A DNA stretch of 64,000 nucleotides from Dyella_B sp035277725 (GTDB taxonomy: Bacteria > Pseudomonadota > Gammaproteobacteria > Xanthomonadales > Rhodanobacteraceae), in NCBI RefSeq assembly GCF_035277725.1, contig NZ_DATEJY010000069.1, positions 14,048 through 78,047 of the forward strand, in the 5' to 3' direction. The notes under the pieces are model-generated. The model was not told the origin of the DNA. It saw nothing but the letters and a program-made list of their open reading frames with translations, and ran no database searches. A program made the position numbers and the translations under genes. Shown here piece after piece: positions 9,083-17,181 of this stretch; the stretch's first letter is position 1, and every line of letters begins with the position of its first letter.

Positions 9083-9838
9083 ATGCCATCCGGAAATCCT
9101 GTACTGCGCGAAAAAGCATTCCAAGGCTTGCCGGTCACCGGCGAGCGCATGACGTTGAACGGTACCGTGACGCGCACGGCGTTGTTGCTGGTATTGGCGG
9201 TGATCACTGGCGGTTGGACCTGGCAGCGCTTTGCTGATGTGGCGGCCGGTGGCGACTTGAATGCGGCGTTGGCGGCGATCAGCCCGTTCATGTGGGGCGG
9301 TTTGCTGGTTGGCCTGGTGCTGGCGTTGGTGACCACGTTCGTGCAGCGCTGGGCCGGTATCACGGCGCCGTTGTATGCGATTGCGGAAGGCTTCGCGCTC
9401 GGCGGCATTTCCGCCGTGATGAACTTGCGTTTTCCGGGCATCGTGCTGCAGGCGGTGATGCTGACGGTGGGTGTGCTGGCGGTGATGCTGGTGGCTTATC
9501 GGTCGGGCTGGATCAAGGTGACGGACAAGTTCCGCCTGGGCGTGGTGGCTGCTACCGGCGGCATTGCGTTGCTGTATGTGGTGGACATGGCGCTGCGTGC
9601 ATTCACGCCTATCCAGATTCCCTTCATCCATGAAACCGGCGCCATCGGCATTGGCTTCAGCCTGTTGGTGGTGGGGCTGGCGGCGCTCAATCTCGTGCTC
9701 GATTTCGACATGATCGATCGCGCCGCCGAGGCAGGCGCGCCCAAGTACATGGAGTGGTACGGCGCGTTCGCGTTGATGGTCACCCTGGTGTGGCTGTATA
9801 TGGAATTGCTGCGCCTGCTGTCGAAGGCTCGCCGCTGA
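9083..9838 (+). CDS. Bax inhibitor-1 / YccA family membrane protein
   Basis: A 251-aa integral membrane protein of the BI-1/YccA family with about seven hydrophobic segments. The N-terminus MPSGNPVLREKAF matches the cytosolic SNPV-type leader of the bacterial YccA-like group, and the C-terminal part contains LNLVLDFDMIDRAAEAGAP, which holds the paired acidic residues of the family. In E. coli YccA modulates FtsH; other members act as calcium leak channels. GAAGGAGCACAT precedes the ATG. No neighbour shares its function. Confidence 0.85.
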   Translation: MPSGNPVLREKAFQGLPVTGERMTLNGTVTRTALLLVLAVITGGWTWQRFADVAAGGDLNAALAAISPFMWGGLLVGLVLALVTTFVQRWAGITAPLYAIAEGFALGGISAVMNLRFPGIVLQAVMLTVGVLAVMLVAYRSGWIKVTDKFRLGVVAATGGIALLYVVDMALRAFTPIQIPFIHETGAIGIGFSLLVVGLAALNLVLDFDMIDRAAEAGAPKYMEWYGAFALMVTLVWLYMELLRLLSKARR

Positions 9839-9843
9839 TAGCT

Positions 9844-9917
9844 GTAAGTTGGGGTGCTAACCCCAACATGGCCGTGCCGATCCGGGTGGCTATGTTGGGG
9901 TTCGCACCCCAACCTAC
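9844..9917. repeat. Paired palindromic repeat (type A)
   Basis: GTAAGTTGGGGTGCTAACCC at the left and GGGGTTCGCACCCCAACCTAC at the right form an inverted pair separated by about 27 nt. It starts 5 nt after the YccA-family stop and ends 36 nt before the murJ ATG. Confidence 0.85.
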
Positions 9918-9953
9918 GTTAACCTTGCCGTTTTCCCAGCAATCCAGGCAACC

Positions 9954-11546
9954 ATGACGAAAGACGCGGGCCGCGGCCACGCCTTGCTGGTAGGCGCAGG
10001 CATTCTTTGCAGCCGCCTGTTCGGCCTGGTGCGGCAGCGGGTGTTCTCCCATTTTTTTGGCCTTTCCGACGCGGCCGATATTTTCAGCGCTGCATTGCGC
10101 GTACCAAACTTCCTGCAGAACCTGTTCGGGGAAGGGGTGCTGTCGGCCTCCTTCATTCCGGTCTACGCGCGCCTGCTGGCGCAGCATAAGCAGGAGGATG
10201 CCGATCGTCTGGCCGGGGCGATCTTTGCGATTCTTGCGTTGATCATTTCCGTTATCGTTGCGCTGGGTATTCTCGCGACGCCGTATCTGCTCTGGGCGAT
10301 CGCACCCGGTTATACCGGCGAGAAGCGCGAGCTCACCATTCTGATCGTGCGCATTCTGTTTCCAGGCACCGGCATTCTGGTGTGGTCGGCGTGGTGCCTG
10401 GGCATACTCAACAGCCATCACAAGTTCTTTCTTTCGTATGCGGCGCCGGTGATCTGGAATCTTTCCATGATCCTGACCATGTTGGTGTTCCATCACCTGG
10501 ATGCGAATCGGCTGATCGTGTATCTGGCATGGGGCACGGTGCTGGGATGCCTGTTGCAGTTCCTGGTGCAGCTGGGGCCGGTGTTGAAGCTGGTGCCGAA
10601 CTTGCGCCTTCGCCTGGATATAAAAAGCCTGCACGTGAAGCAGGTGGGCGGCAGTTTCATGAATGTGGTGATCGGGCGCGGTGTGGTGCAGATCAGTGCG
10701 TTCGTCGATCAGGCCATTTCGACCTTGCTCGGCAGTGGTGCCGTGGCGGGCATGACCACGGCGGCATCGATCAACTTGTTGCCGGTAAGCCTGTTCGGCA
10801 TGGCGATTTCCGCGTCTGAATTGCCGACGCTGTCGCGCATGGCCGGCGAGCATGTGGACGACGAAGTCGCTGCAAAGCTTTCTGCGCGCTTGAACAATGG
10901 CCTGGAGCGAATCGCCTTTTTTATCGTGCCGTCCGCGATGGCGTTTTTTGCTTTGGGGAATGTGATCGTTGCGGCGCTGTATCAATCTGGCGCATTTACC
11001 GCCAAGGATTCGTATTACGTGTGGGCGATTTTGGCGGGCTCCGGCGTCGGTTTGCTGGCATCGACGTTCGGGCGGCTGTATTCGTCCACTTATTACGCGA
11101 TGCGCGATACACGTACGCCGCTGCGTTATGCCTTGGTGCGGCTTGCCTTTACGGCGGTGCTGGGTTTGGGCAGCGCGTTGTTGATTCCGAAATTGCTGGG
11201 CATTCCCATGCAGTGGGGCGCGGTCGGATTGACGGCGTCCGCCGGTGTGGCCGGCTGGGTCGAGTTTCATCTGTTGCGCAGGAAGATGAATCATAAGCTT
11301 GGCCTCACCGGTGTGGCTGTGTCGATGATGGTCAAGCTATGGGCGGCAGCGGCCGTTGCGGCGTTGGTGGCGTGTGTTGTTGAGCGCTTCATGCCGGCAT
11401 GGGGGCCGATCTTGGTCGCCGCGTTTGTGTTGTCGACGTATGGTGTTGCTTATTTTGCGGCGACGTTTTTATTGCGTGTGAGGACGTGCAGGGACGTCGT
11501 GCAAAAAATGCTGCGAAGGGTTGGGCTTGATCGTAGGCTGGGATGA
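9954..11546 (+). CDS. murJ: Lipid II flippase MurJ
   Basis: MurJ (MviN) is the MOP-superfamily flippase that moves lipid II across the inner membrane for peptidoglycan synthesis. The 530-aa protein has the N-terminal signature SRLFGLVRQRVFSHFFG, then AADIFSAALRVPNFLQNLF and GEGVLSASFIPVY, with about 14 membrane helices following. The last residues RRLG and the stop are encoded by the palindromic repeat beginning at 11533, so the annotated C-terminus has been extended or replaced by repeat DNA after the final helix. No strong ribosome binding site precedes the ATG (AGGC only). It is essential in most relatives. Confidence 0.95.
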   Translation: MTKDAGRGHALLVGAGILCSRLFGLVRQRVFSHFFGLSDAADIFSAALRVPNFLQNLFGEGVLSASFIPVYARLLAQHKQEDADRLAGAIFAILALIISVIVALGILATPYLLWAIAPGYTGEKRELTILIVRILFPGTGILVWSAWCLGILNSHHKFFLSYAAPVIWNLSMILTMLVFHHLDANRLIVYLAWGTVLGCLLQFLVQLGPVLKLVPNLRLRLDIKSLHVKQVGGSFMNVVIGRGVVQISAFVDQAISTLLGSGAVAGMTTAASINLLPVSLFGMAISASELPTLSRMAGEHVDDEVAAKLSARLNNGLERIAFFIVPSAMAFFALGNVIVAALYQSGAFTAKDSYYVWAILAGSGVGLLASTFGRLYSSTYYAMRDTRTPLRYALVRLAFTAVLGLGSALLIPKLLGIPMQWGAVGLTASAGVAGWVEFHLLRRKMNHKLGLTGVAVSMMVKLWAAAAVAALVACVVERFMPAWGPILVAAFVLSTYGVAYFAATFLLRVRTCRDVVQKMLRRVGLDRRLG

Positions 11547-11596
11547 CAATCCCAGCTTTTCCGTGGCTCACGATGCTGGGATGTCATCCCAGCCTA
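11533..11596. repeat. Paired palindromic repeat (type B) overlapping the murJ stop
   Basis: GTAGGCTGGGATGACAATCCC and the inverted GCTGGGATGTCATCCCAGCCTA form the pair. The murJ stop TGA (11544-11546) lies inside the first arm. The poxB pseudogene ends convergently 15 nt later. Confidence 0.85.
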
Positions 11597-11610
11597 AAAA
11601 AGCAGTGGCG

Positions 11611-13327
11611 TCAGCGGCGTAGGTTGCTGCGCGCGAGCTCGATCAACTCATCGCCTCGGCCATTCATCACCGTGCGTAGCGCCCACAGGCTGAAACCCTT
11701 CATCTGTTCCAACTGGATTTTTGGTGGCATGGACAGTTCCTGCCGGTTCGTCACCACGTCGATCAATGCTGGACCGTTGTGGGCGAATGCTTCGCGCACG
11801 GCGCCTTCGAGGTCGCCAGGATCTTCCACGCGCACGCCATAGATGCCTGCCGCGCGTGCGAGTGCGGAGAAATCCGGGTTATCCAGCGACACACCCGTCG
11901 GCAGAAAGCCGGAGGCTTTCATTTCCAGTTCCACGAAGCCCAGCGTGCCGTTGTTGAACACTACGATCTTTACCGGCAACGGGTGCTGCACCAGGGTGAG
12001 GATGTCGCCCATCAGCATGGAAAAGCCGCCATCGCCGGACAGGCTGATGATCTGTCGAGATGGAAACGCCGTCTGCGCACCGATCGCTTGCGGCATCGCA
12101 TTCGCCATCGAGCCATGCACGAAGGAGCCGAGCAGGCGGCGTTTGCCATTCATCTTCAAATAGCGTGCGGCCCAGATGGTGGGTGTGCCGACATCGCAGG
12201 TGAATACCGCATCCTCGCTGGCTACGTCGCTGACCACTTTGGCGACGTATTGCGGATGGATCGGCTTGCTTCCCGCCTTGCCGGTGGCGAGATCGTTCAA
12301 GCCTTCGCGCGCCTTCTTGTAAAGCTGCAGGCTGTTCTTCAGGTGGTTGTCATCGGTGGCGGCTTTGAGGCGCGGCAGCAGCGCCTCGATGGTGGCGCCG
12401 ACGTCGCCGACCAAGCCAAGATCCAGGCGGCAACGGCGGCCGAGGTTTTCGGCACGCAGATCGATCTGGCAAATCCTGGCGTCTTCCGGAAAGAACTGGC
12501 GATACGGAAAGTCGGTGCCGAGCAGCAGCAAGGTATCGCAGTTCATCATCGCTTCGTAGCCGGAGCTGAAGCCGATCAGGCCGGTCATGCCGACGTCATA
12601 GGGGTTATCCCATTCGACGTGTTCCTTGCCGCCCAATGCATGCACCACCGGTGCCTTGAGCGTTTCGGCGAGACGGATCAGTGCGTCATGCGCGCCCGCA
12701 AAACAACGTCACCTTGCGGCCGCTGCCGAGCAGAGCAGCGAGTTGATCCAGCTGCGCATCAGGCGGAATGATTTTAGGCGTGGCGGGTAACAGACCTGCA
12801 CTCGTCAACACCGAGCCGCTGGCCTCGCTAAGTGCCACGTCACCGGGAATCACTAGCACCGACACGCCGCGCTGGCCCACTGCTGCGCGTATTGCCGTTG
12901 CGGTTGCACGGTGGATCTGCGCTGCGCTGCTGATCAGCTCGCAGTAGTGGCTGCATTCCTGGAACAGGTTTTGCGCATGCGTTTCCTGGAAATAGCCGCT
13001 GCCGATTTCAGCGGAAGGGATGTGTGCCGCAATCGCCAGCACTGGCGTGCGTGAACGGTGTGCGTCGAAGAGTCCGTTGATCAGGTGCAGATTGCCGGGT
13101 CCACACGAGCCAGCACAAACGGCCAATTGGCCGGTCAATTGCGATTCCGCGCCCGCGCCGAACGCAGCCGATTCCTCATGCCGGTAGTGAATCCATTGCA
13201 TGTCTTTGCGACGTCGCAGCGATTCGGTAATGCCGTTGAGGCTGTCGCCGACCAATCCATGGATCCGTTTCACTCCGGCCTGTGCCAGGGTTTCGACCAG
13301 GACATCGGCAACATTGCGAATGCTCAT
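11611..13327 (-). pseudogene. poxB: Broken poxB: thiamine-diphosphate pyruvate oxidase with 14-nt deletion
   Basis: Two open frames together make a pyruvate:ubiquinone oxidase (PoxB) homologue. The N-terminal half (start ATG 13327 behind AAGGAGCC; MSIRNVADVLVETLAQAG, HYRHEESAAFGAGAES) runs to TLFCGRA and a stop at 12686. The other frame resumes directly with AHDALIRLAETLKAPVVHAL and runs to 11611 (NPYDVGMTGLIGFSSGYEAM, then the diphosphate-binding LSGDGGFSMLMGDILTLVQH). In E. coli PoxB the same place reads CGSGCAGAH; here five codons are reduced to one base, a 14-nt loss that shifts the frame at about 12,689. Unless it is an assembly error the enzyme is not made in full. There is no in-frame restart with a ribosome site. 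Confidence 0.85.
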
Positions 13328-13411
13328 GACGTGGCTCCTTGGTAGCAAGGAGCGCATCTTGGCAAAGGGGTGCTTTGCTTTCTGTAAAGGTGGTGTACGG
13401 GCGATACGGGT

Positions 13412-13435
13412 GGGCTGGGATTTCATCCAGCCTGC
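13412..13435. repeat. Single degenerate type B palindrome
   Basis: GGGCTGGGATTTCATCCAGCC followed by TGC is one unpaired unit upstream of the poxB start and just after the murB stop. Confidence 0.6.
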
Positions 13436-13439
13436 ATGG

Positions 13440-14483
13440 CTAGCCGATGATCATCGGTTCCGGTTCCAAGCGCACGCCAAAGCGCGCATGCACACCTTCG
13501 ATCACACGCTGCGCGAATGCCCAAAGCTCTGGGCCGGTGGCCTTGCCATGATTCACCAATACCAGCGCGTGACGGTTGGAGATGCCCGCGTCACCGTCGC
13601 GCATGCCTTTGAAGCCGGCGGTTTCAATCAGCCACGCGGCGGAGAGTTTCCAGCGTGCGTCTTTGCCCGGCCATGCGACGAGTTCGGGATAATCGCGCTT
13701 CAACGCCTCGCCTTGCGCAGCATCAACGATGGGATTCTTGAAGAAGCTGCCAGCATTACCGATCACGGCAGGATCAGGCAGCTTGCGCGTGCGCAGATGC
13801 ACCACGGCTTCGGCAACGTGGAACGGTGCGGGATTGCTGACGCCCATGCGTTCCAGCTCTTCGCGGATGCCGGCATAGTCCAGGCGCAAAGCATGCTGGC
13901 GTGGCAGCGCGAAGCGCACGGCGGTGACGATGAAGCGATCCGGTTCGTGCTTGAACAGCGAATCGCGGTAGCCGAACGCGCAGGCTGCACGATCCAGCGT
14001 GATGACACGCCGCTCGAGACGATCCCACGCTTCCACGCTTTCGATGAATTCGGCCACTTCGGTGCCGTAGGCGCCGATGTTCTGGATGGGCGCTGCGCCG
14101 ACGGTGCCGGGAATGAGGATGAGGTTTTCCAGCCCGGCAAAGCCCTGGCCAAGTGTCCAGCGCACGAAGTCATCCCAGCGCTCGCCCGCGGCAACGGCAA
14201 TGCGGGTGAGGTCGCCTTCCTGTTCCACGTGCACGCCGCGCGTTTCCATCGCCAGCACGGTGCCGTCGACATTACCGATGAGCAGCATGTTGCTGCCTTC
14301 GCCCAACACCAGCAGGCGGCCGGCGCGAATGGCGGGGAAGTCGAGCAGTTCCGGCAATTTGCTGGCGTCGCGTATTTCTGCCAGCAGCTTGGCGCGCGCA
14401 TCCACGCGCAGTGTGTTGCGCTTGAGCAGCGAGGCATTTTCGATCAGCGTATAGCCGCCCATGTCGACGCGGTCAGCGTGCAT
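13440..14483 (-). CDS. murB: UDP-N-acetylenolpyruvoylglucosamine reductase
   Basis: MurB is the FAD- and NADPH-dependent enzyme that makes UDP-N-acetylmuramate for peptidoglycan. The FAD site LVLGEGSNMLL, the segment LILIPGTVGAAPIQNIGAYG, the catalytic-region YRDSLFKHE and the C-terminal PEMIIG-like end are the long (E. coli) type of MurB. The frame is open from 14513; the ATG at 14483 is preferred because AGGA sits 8 nt upstream, giving 347 aa and an 11-nt overlap with pyrD. The ATG at 14462 is the next alternative. It is last in a minus-strand operon SDR-methyltransferase-pyrD-murB. Confidence 0.93.
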   Translation of the reverse strand: MHADRVDMGGYTLIENASLLKRNTLRVDARAKLLAEIRDASKLPELLDFPAIRAGRLLVLGEGSNMLLIGNVDGTVLAMETRGVHVEQEGDLTRIAVAAGERWDDFVRWTLGQGFAGLENLILIPGTVGAAPIQNIGAYGTEVAEFIESVEAWDRLERRVITLDRAACAFGYRDSLFKHEPDRFIVTAVRFALPRQHALRLDYAGIREELERMGVSNPAPFHVAEAVVHLRTRKLPDPAVIGNAGSFFKNPIVDAAQGEALKRDYPELVAWPGKDARWKLSAAWLIETAGFKGMRDGDAGISNRHALVLVNHGKATGPELWAFAQRVIEGVHARFGVRLEPEPMIIG

Positions 14484-15510
14484 CCGCATGTTCCTGCTGT
14501 CGGCGGATTTCATTGACGCAATCGGCGATCAGTTCAGGGCCGCGATAGATCAGGCCGGAATAGATTTGCACCAGCTTGGCGCCTGCGTTGATTTTTTCCA
14601 CGGCATCGTCGCCTTCGACAATGCCGCCCACGCCGATGATGCCGATGCGATCGCCCAGGCGCTGGCGCATGCCACGCACGACTTCCGTGGCGCGTGCACG
14701 CAGTGGCTTGCCGGAGAGCCCGCCGGTTTCGTTGCCGCGCGGATCGCTGGCGACAGAGGCGTGATCGATGGTGGTGTTGGTGCAGATCACGCCATCCACG
14801 CTGGCCGCGAGCAGTACTTCCGCCATGCTGTCCAGCTCGGCCTCGGAAAGGTCGGGGGCGATCTTCAACAGCATCGGTTTGCGCGCGCCATGCTGTGAAC
14901 CAAGCCGCTCTTGGGCTTCGCGCAAGATTTCGATAAAGCGACGCAGCGTTGCCTCTTCCTGCAGATCGCGCAGGCCCTTGGTGTTGGGTGAGGAGATGTT
15001 GACGGTAATGTAACTGGCATGCGCGTAGACACGCTCCAGGCAGAACAGGTAATCGTCCACGGCCTTTTCGTTGGGCGTGTCCTTGTTCTTGCCGATGTTG
15101 ATGCCCAGCACGCCGCGATAGCTCGATGCCCGCACGTTGCGCACCAGCGCATCGACGCCGCCATTGTTGAAGCCCATGCGGTTGATGATGGCCTCGTGCT
15201 GCGGCAGCCGGAACAGGCGCGGGCGATCGTTGCCGATCTGCGGGCGCGGTGTGACCGTGCCGACTTCGACAAAGCCGAGGCCGAGCGCGCCGAGTGCGTC
15301 GAGGTGGTCGGCGTTCTTGTCCAAACCTGCCGCAAGTCCGACAGGGTTCGGAAAGCGGATGCCGAAGGCTTCGACGGGAAGCTCCGCAGGTGGAGCCGCG
15401 ACGAAGCGCATCAATTCGCTGCGCCAGGCAACATCCAGGCCATACAGCGTCAAGCCGTGTGCTGTTTCAGCATCAAGTTGGAACAACAGCGGGCGCAGCC
15501 AGCGATACAT
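14473..15510 (-). CDS. pyrD: Dihydroorotate dehydrogenase (quinone), class 2
   Basis: PyrD oxidises dihydroorotate to orotate in pyrimidine synthesis, passing electrons to membrane quinone through FMN. The N-terminal helix pair LRPLLFQLDAETAHGLTL is the class 2 membrane-binding region. FPNPVGLAAGLDKNADH, the NISSPNTKGLRDLQ block with its catalytic-site serine, and the FMN phosphate site GVGGIVEGDDAVEKINAGA are present. The length of 345 aa is normal. The ATG at 15510 shares one base with the stop of the upstream methyltransferase and is preceded by GGTGAGG; a TTG at 15513 is less likely. Confidence 0.95.
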   Translation of the reverse strand: MYRWLRPLLFQLDAETAHGLTLYGLDVAWRSELMRFVAAPPAELPVEAFGIRFPNPVGLAAGLDKNADHLDALGALGLGFVEVGTVTPRPQIGNDRPRLFRLPQHEAIINRMGFNNGGVDALVRNVRASSYRGVLGINIGKNKDTPNEKAVDDYLFCLERVYAHASYITVNISSPNTKGLRDLQEEATLRRFIEILREAQERLGSQHGARKPMLLKIAPDLSEAELDSMAEVLLAASVDGVICTNTTIDHASVASDPRGNETGGLSGKPLRARATEVVRGMRQRLGDRIGIIGVGGIVEGDDAVEKINAGAKLVQIYSGLIYRGPELIADCVNEIRRQQEHADAR

Positions 15511-16277
15511 CAAGGAACCTCACCAACATAAACACGGGTGTCGTAGTCGAAGCTTACCCGACCGTCCACCGCGCAGGCGTCGAACAGCCTGCGCAGCGCG
15601 TCGATCATGGCCTCGTGCTTGGGATGACCGGCCTGGGGCGCATACGAGGACGACATCAGCCGTCCGCGCAAGGCCTCGAAATCCAGCAACTGGCGATGAT
15701 CGAAACTGGCCGTGCCACGCCAACCCTCGCCAAACCATTCGCGCATGCGCGGCTCGTCGGCGTAACGTTCGGCAACGCTGGTGTAGTCGGTGCCGTAGAC
15801 CTGCAGCAACGTTTCGTAGCCTTCCAGGAACGGCGTGCCGGTCAGGCGACGCGAATTCCAGTAAATAGCTGCCAGGCCATCGGGGCGGAGAATGCGATGG
15901 AATTCGCGGCGGGTACTTTCCGGATCGAACCAATGGAACGCCTGCGCCACGGAAACGAGATCGACGCTGGCATCGTCCAGGTTGGTGGCATCGGCACGAC
16001 CGTCCACGGCGAGAAATTTGGGATGGCTTCCCAGCCATTCGGTCGCGGCACCGCGCATGGCGGCATTGGGTTCCACCGCAATTACCGTGTGTCCCGCATC
16101 CAGGAACAGCTTGCTGGAAATGCCGGTGCCGGCACCGATATCGGCAACGCGCCAGTCGGGCGTGACGCCCTGGGCCTTGCGCAGCCAGTCGACCAAGGCT
16201 TCGGGGTAGGTGGGGCGATAGCGGACGTAATCGGCAACCCGGTTGCTGAAACGTTCGGTGCTGTTGAGATCGCTCAT
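15510..16277 (-). CDS. Class I SAM-dependent methyltransferase
   Basis: A 255-aa soluble methyltransferase. The motif I glycine loop VADIGAGTGISSKLFLDAG (about residues 48-66), the acidic end of strand 2 (VIAVEPNAAM), and the SVAQAFHWFD segment place it in the UbiE/trans-aconitate-like class 11 methyltransferases. GGAGAGGAGAGC precedes the ATG at 16277, which is preferred over the longer open frame to 16322. It overlaps pyrD by one base and follows the SDR gene by 19 nt. The substrate is unknown. Confidence 0.85.
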   Translation of the reverse strand: MSDLNSTERFSNRVADYVRYRPTYPEALVDWLRKAQGVTPDWRVADIGAGTGISSKLFLDAGHTVIAVEPNAAMRGAATEWLGSHPKFLAVDGRADATNLDDASVDLVSVAQAFHWFDPESTRREFHRILRPDGLAAIYWNSRRLTGTPFLEGYETLLQVYGTDYTSVAERYADEPRMREWFGEGWRGTASFDHRQLLDFEALRGRLMSSSYAPQAGHPKHEAMIDALRRLFDACAVDGRVSFDYDTRVYVGEVP

Positions 16278-16296
16278 GCTCTCCTCTCCTTCCTGG

Positions 16297-17061
16297 TTAG
16301 CGGGACAACTGCTGTCCACCATCGACGCTCAGGATCTGCCCCGTCACCCAGCCAGCCGACGGCGAAGCGAGGAACAATGCCACGTGCGCGACTTCTTCGG
16401 GCGTGCCGTAGCGGCCGAAAGGGATTTTCGAGAGCACGGTGGCATAGCGCGCGGGATCGTCGTGCTTGCAGCGATCCCACAAGCCACCTTCGAAATCGAT
16501 GGAACCCGGCGCAATCGCATTGACGCGAATGCGTTGCGCGGCAAGCGCGTGGGCTTGCGAGGTGGTGTAGTGGGAAAGTGCCGCTTTCATCGCGCCGTAG
16601 GACGGCGTAGTCGGGCGCGGATGCAGCGCGGCGATGGAACTGGTATGCAGGATGCTGGCGTGCGGTGATTTCGCAAGGTACGGCAACGCGGCGCGTGAGG
16701 CGCGCACCGCAGCCATCATGTCGATGTTGAACACCGCTGCCCAATCTTCTTCGGTATCGGCAAAGCCGTAGCCGCTGGCATTGTTGATCAGCACGTCGAT
16801 GCCGCCGAGTGCTTCGGCGGCGGCGTTGATGTAGGTATCGATGGCGGAGGCATCGCCGAGATCGCACGATTGCTTGTGCACCGTGTTGCCATGGACGGCC
16901 ATGGCTTTGGCGGTTTCATCGAGTGCAGACTGGCCGCGTGCGCAGATGGATACGGCGGCGCCGGATGCGGCGAAGGCGAGTGCCATGCTGCGGCCGATGC
17001 CTTTGCTGCCGCCGGCGATGATGATGCGGTAGCCGTGGAAGTCGAAAGGAGTGGACGTCAC
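16297..17061 (-). CDS. SDR-family oxidoreductase
   Basis: A 254-aa classical short-chain dehydrogenase. The cofactor loop AGGSKGIGRSMALAF near the N-terminus, NNASGYG (the NNAG-like motif), the serine of HTSSIAAL and the catalytic pair YGAMK are all visible, as is the C-terminal GWVTGQILSVDGGQQLSR. AAAGG lies just upstream of the ATG region. It is the first gene of the minus-strand operon leading to a methyltransferase, pyrD and murB. The substrate cannot be deduced; FabG-like members reduce 3-oxo groups. Confidence 0.88.
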   Translation of the reverse strand: MTSTPFDFHGYRIIIAGGSKGIGRSMALAFAASGAAVSICARGQSALDETAKAMAVHGNTVHKQSCDLGDASAIDTYINAAAEALGGIDVLINNASGYGFADTEEDWAAVFNIDMMAAVRASRAALPYLAKSPHASILHTSSIAALHPRPTTPSYGAMKAALSHYTTSQAHALAAQRIRVNAIAPGSIDFEGGLWDRCKHDDPARYATVLSKIPFGRYGTPEEVAHVALFLASPSAGWVTGQILSVDGGQQLSR

Positions 17062-17086
17062 GGTATACCTCTTCGGTCAGGTCATC

Positions 17087-17159
17087 GTAGGTTGGGGTGC
17101 AAACCCCAACATCGCCATGTGTGCAAGATCGGGAGGTTGGGGTTCGCACCCCAACCTAC
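17087..17159. repeat. Paired palindromic repeat (type A)
   Basis: GTAGGTTGGGGTGCAAACCCC and GGTTGGGGTTCGCACCCCAA with terminal CCTAC form an inverted pair between the ALDH stop and the SDR start. Both genes run leftwards, so the element lies inside a same-strand spacer. Confidence 0.88.
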
Positions 17160-17181
17160 GTCAAGCAGCGCTTGGTCGGGC

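Noticed and set aside
9780..11294. Long minus-strand open frame of 504 codons opposite murJ
   Set aside because: It lies opposite a well-conserved murJ, its translation is rich in His, Gln and Arg as expected from the complement of GC-rich coding DNA, and it has no domain or ribosome site.
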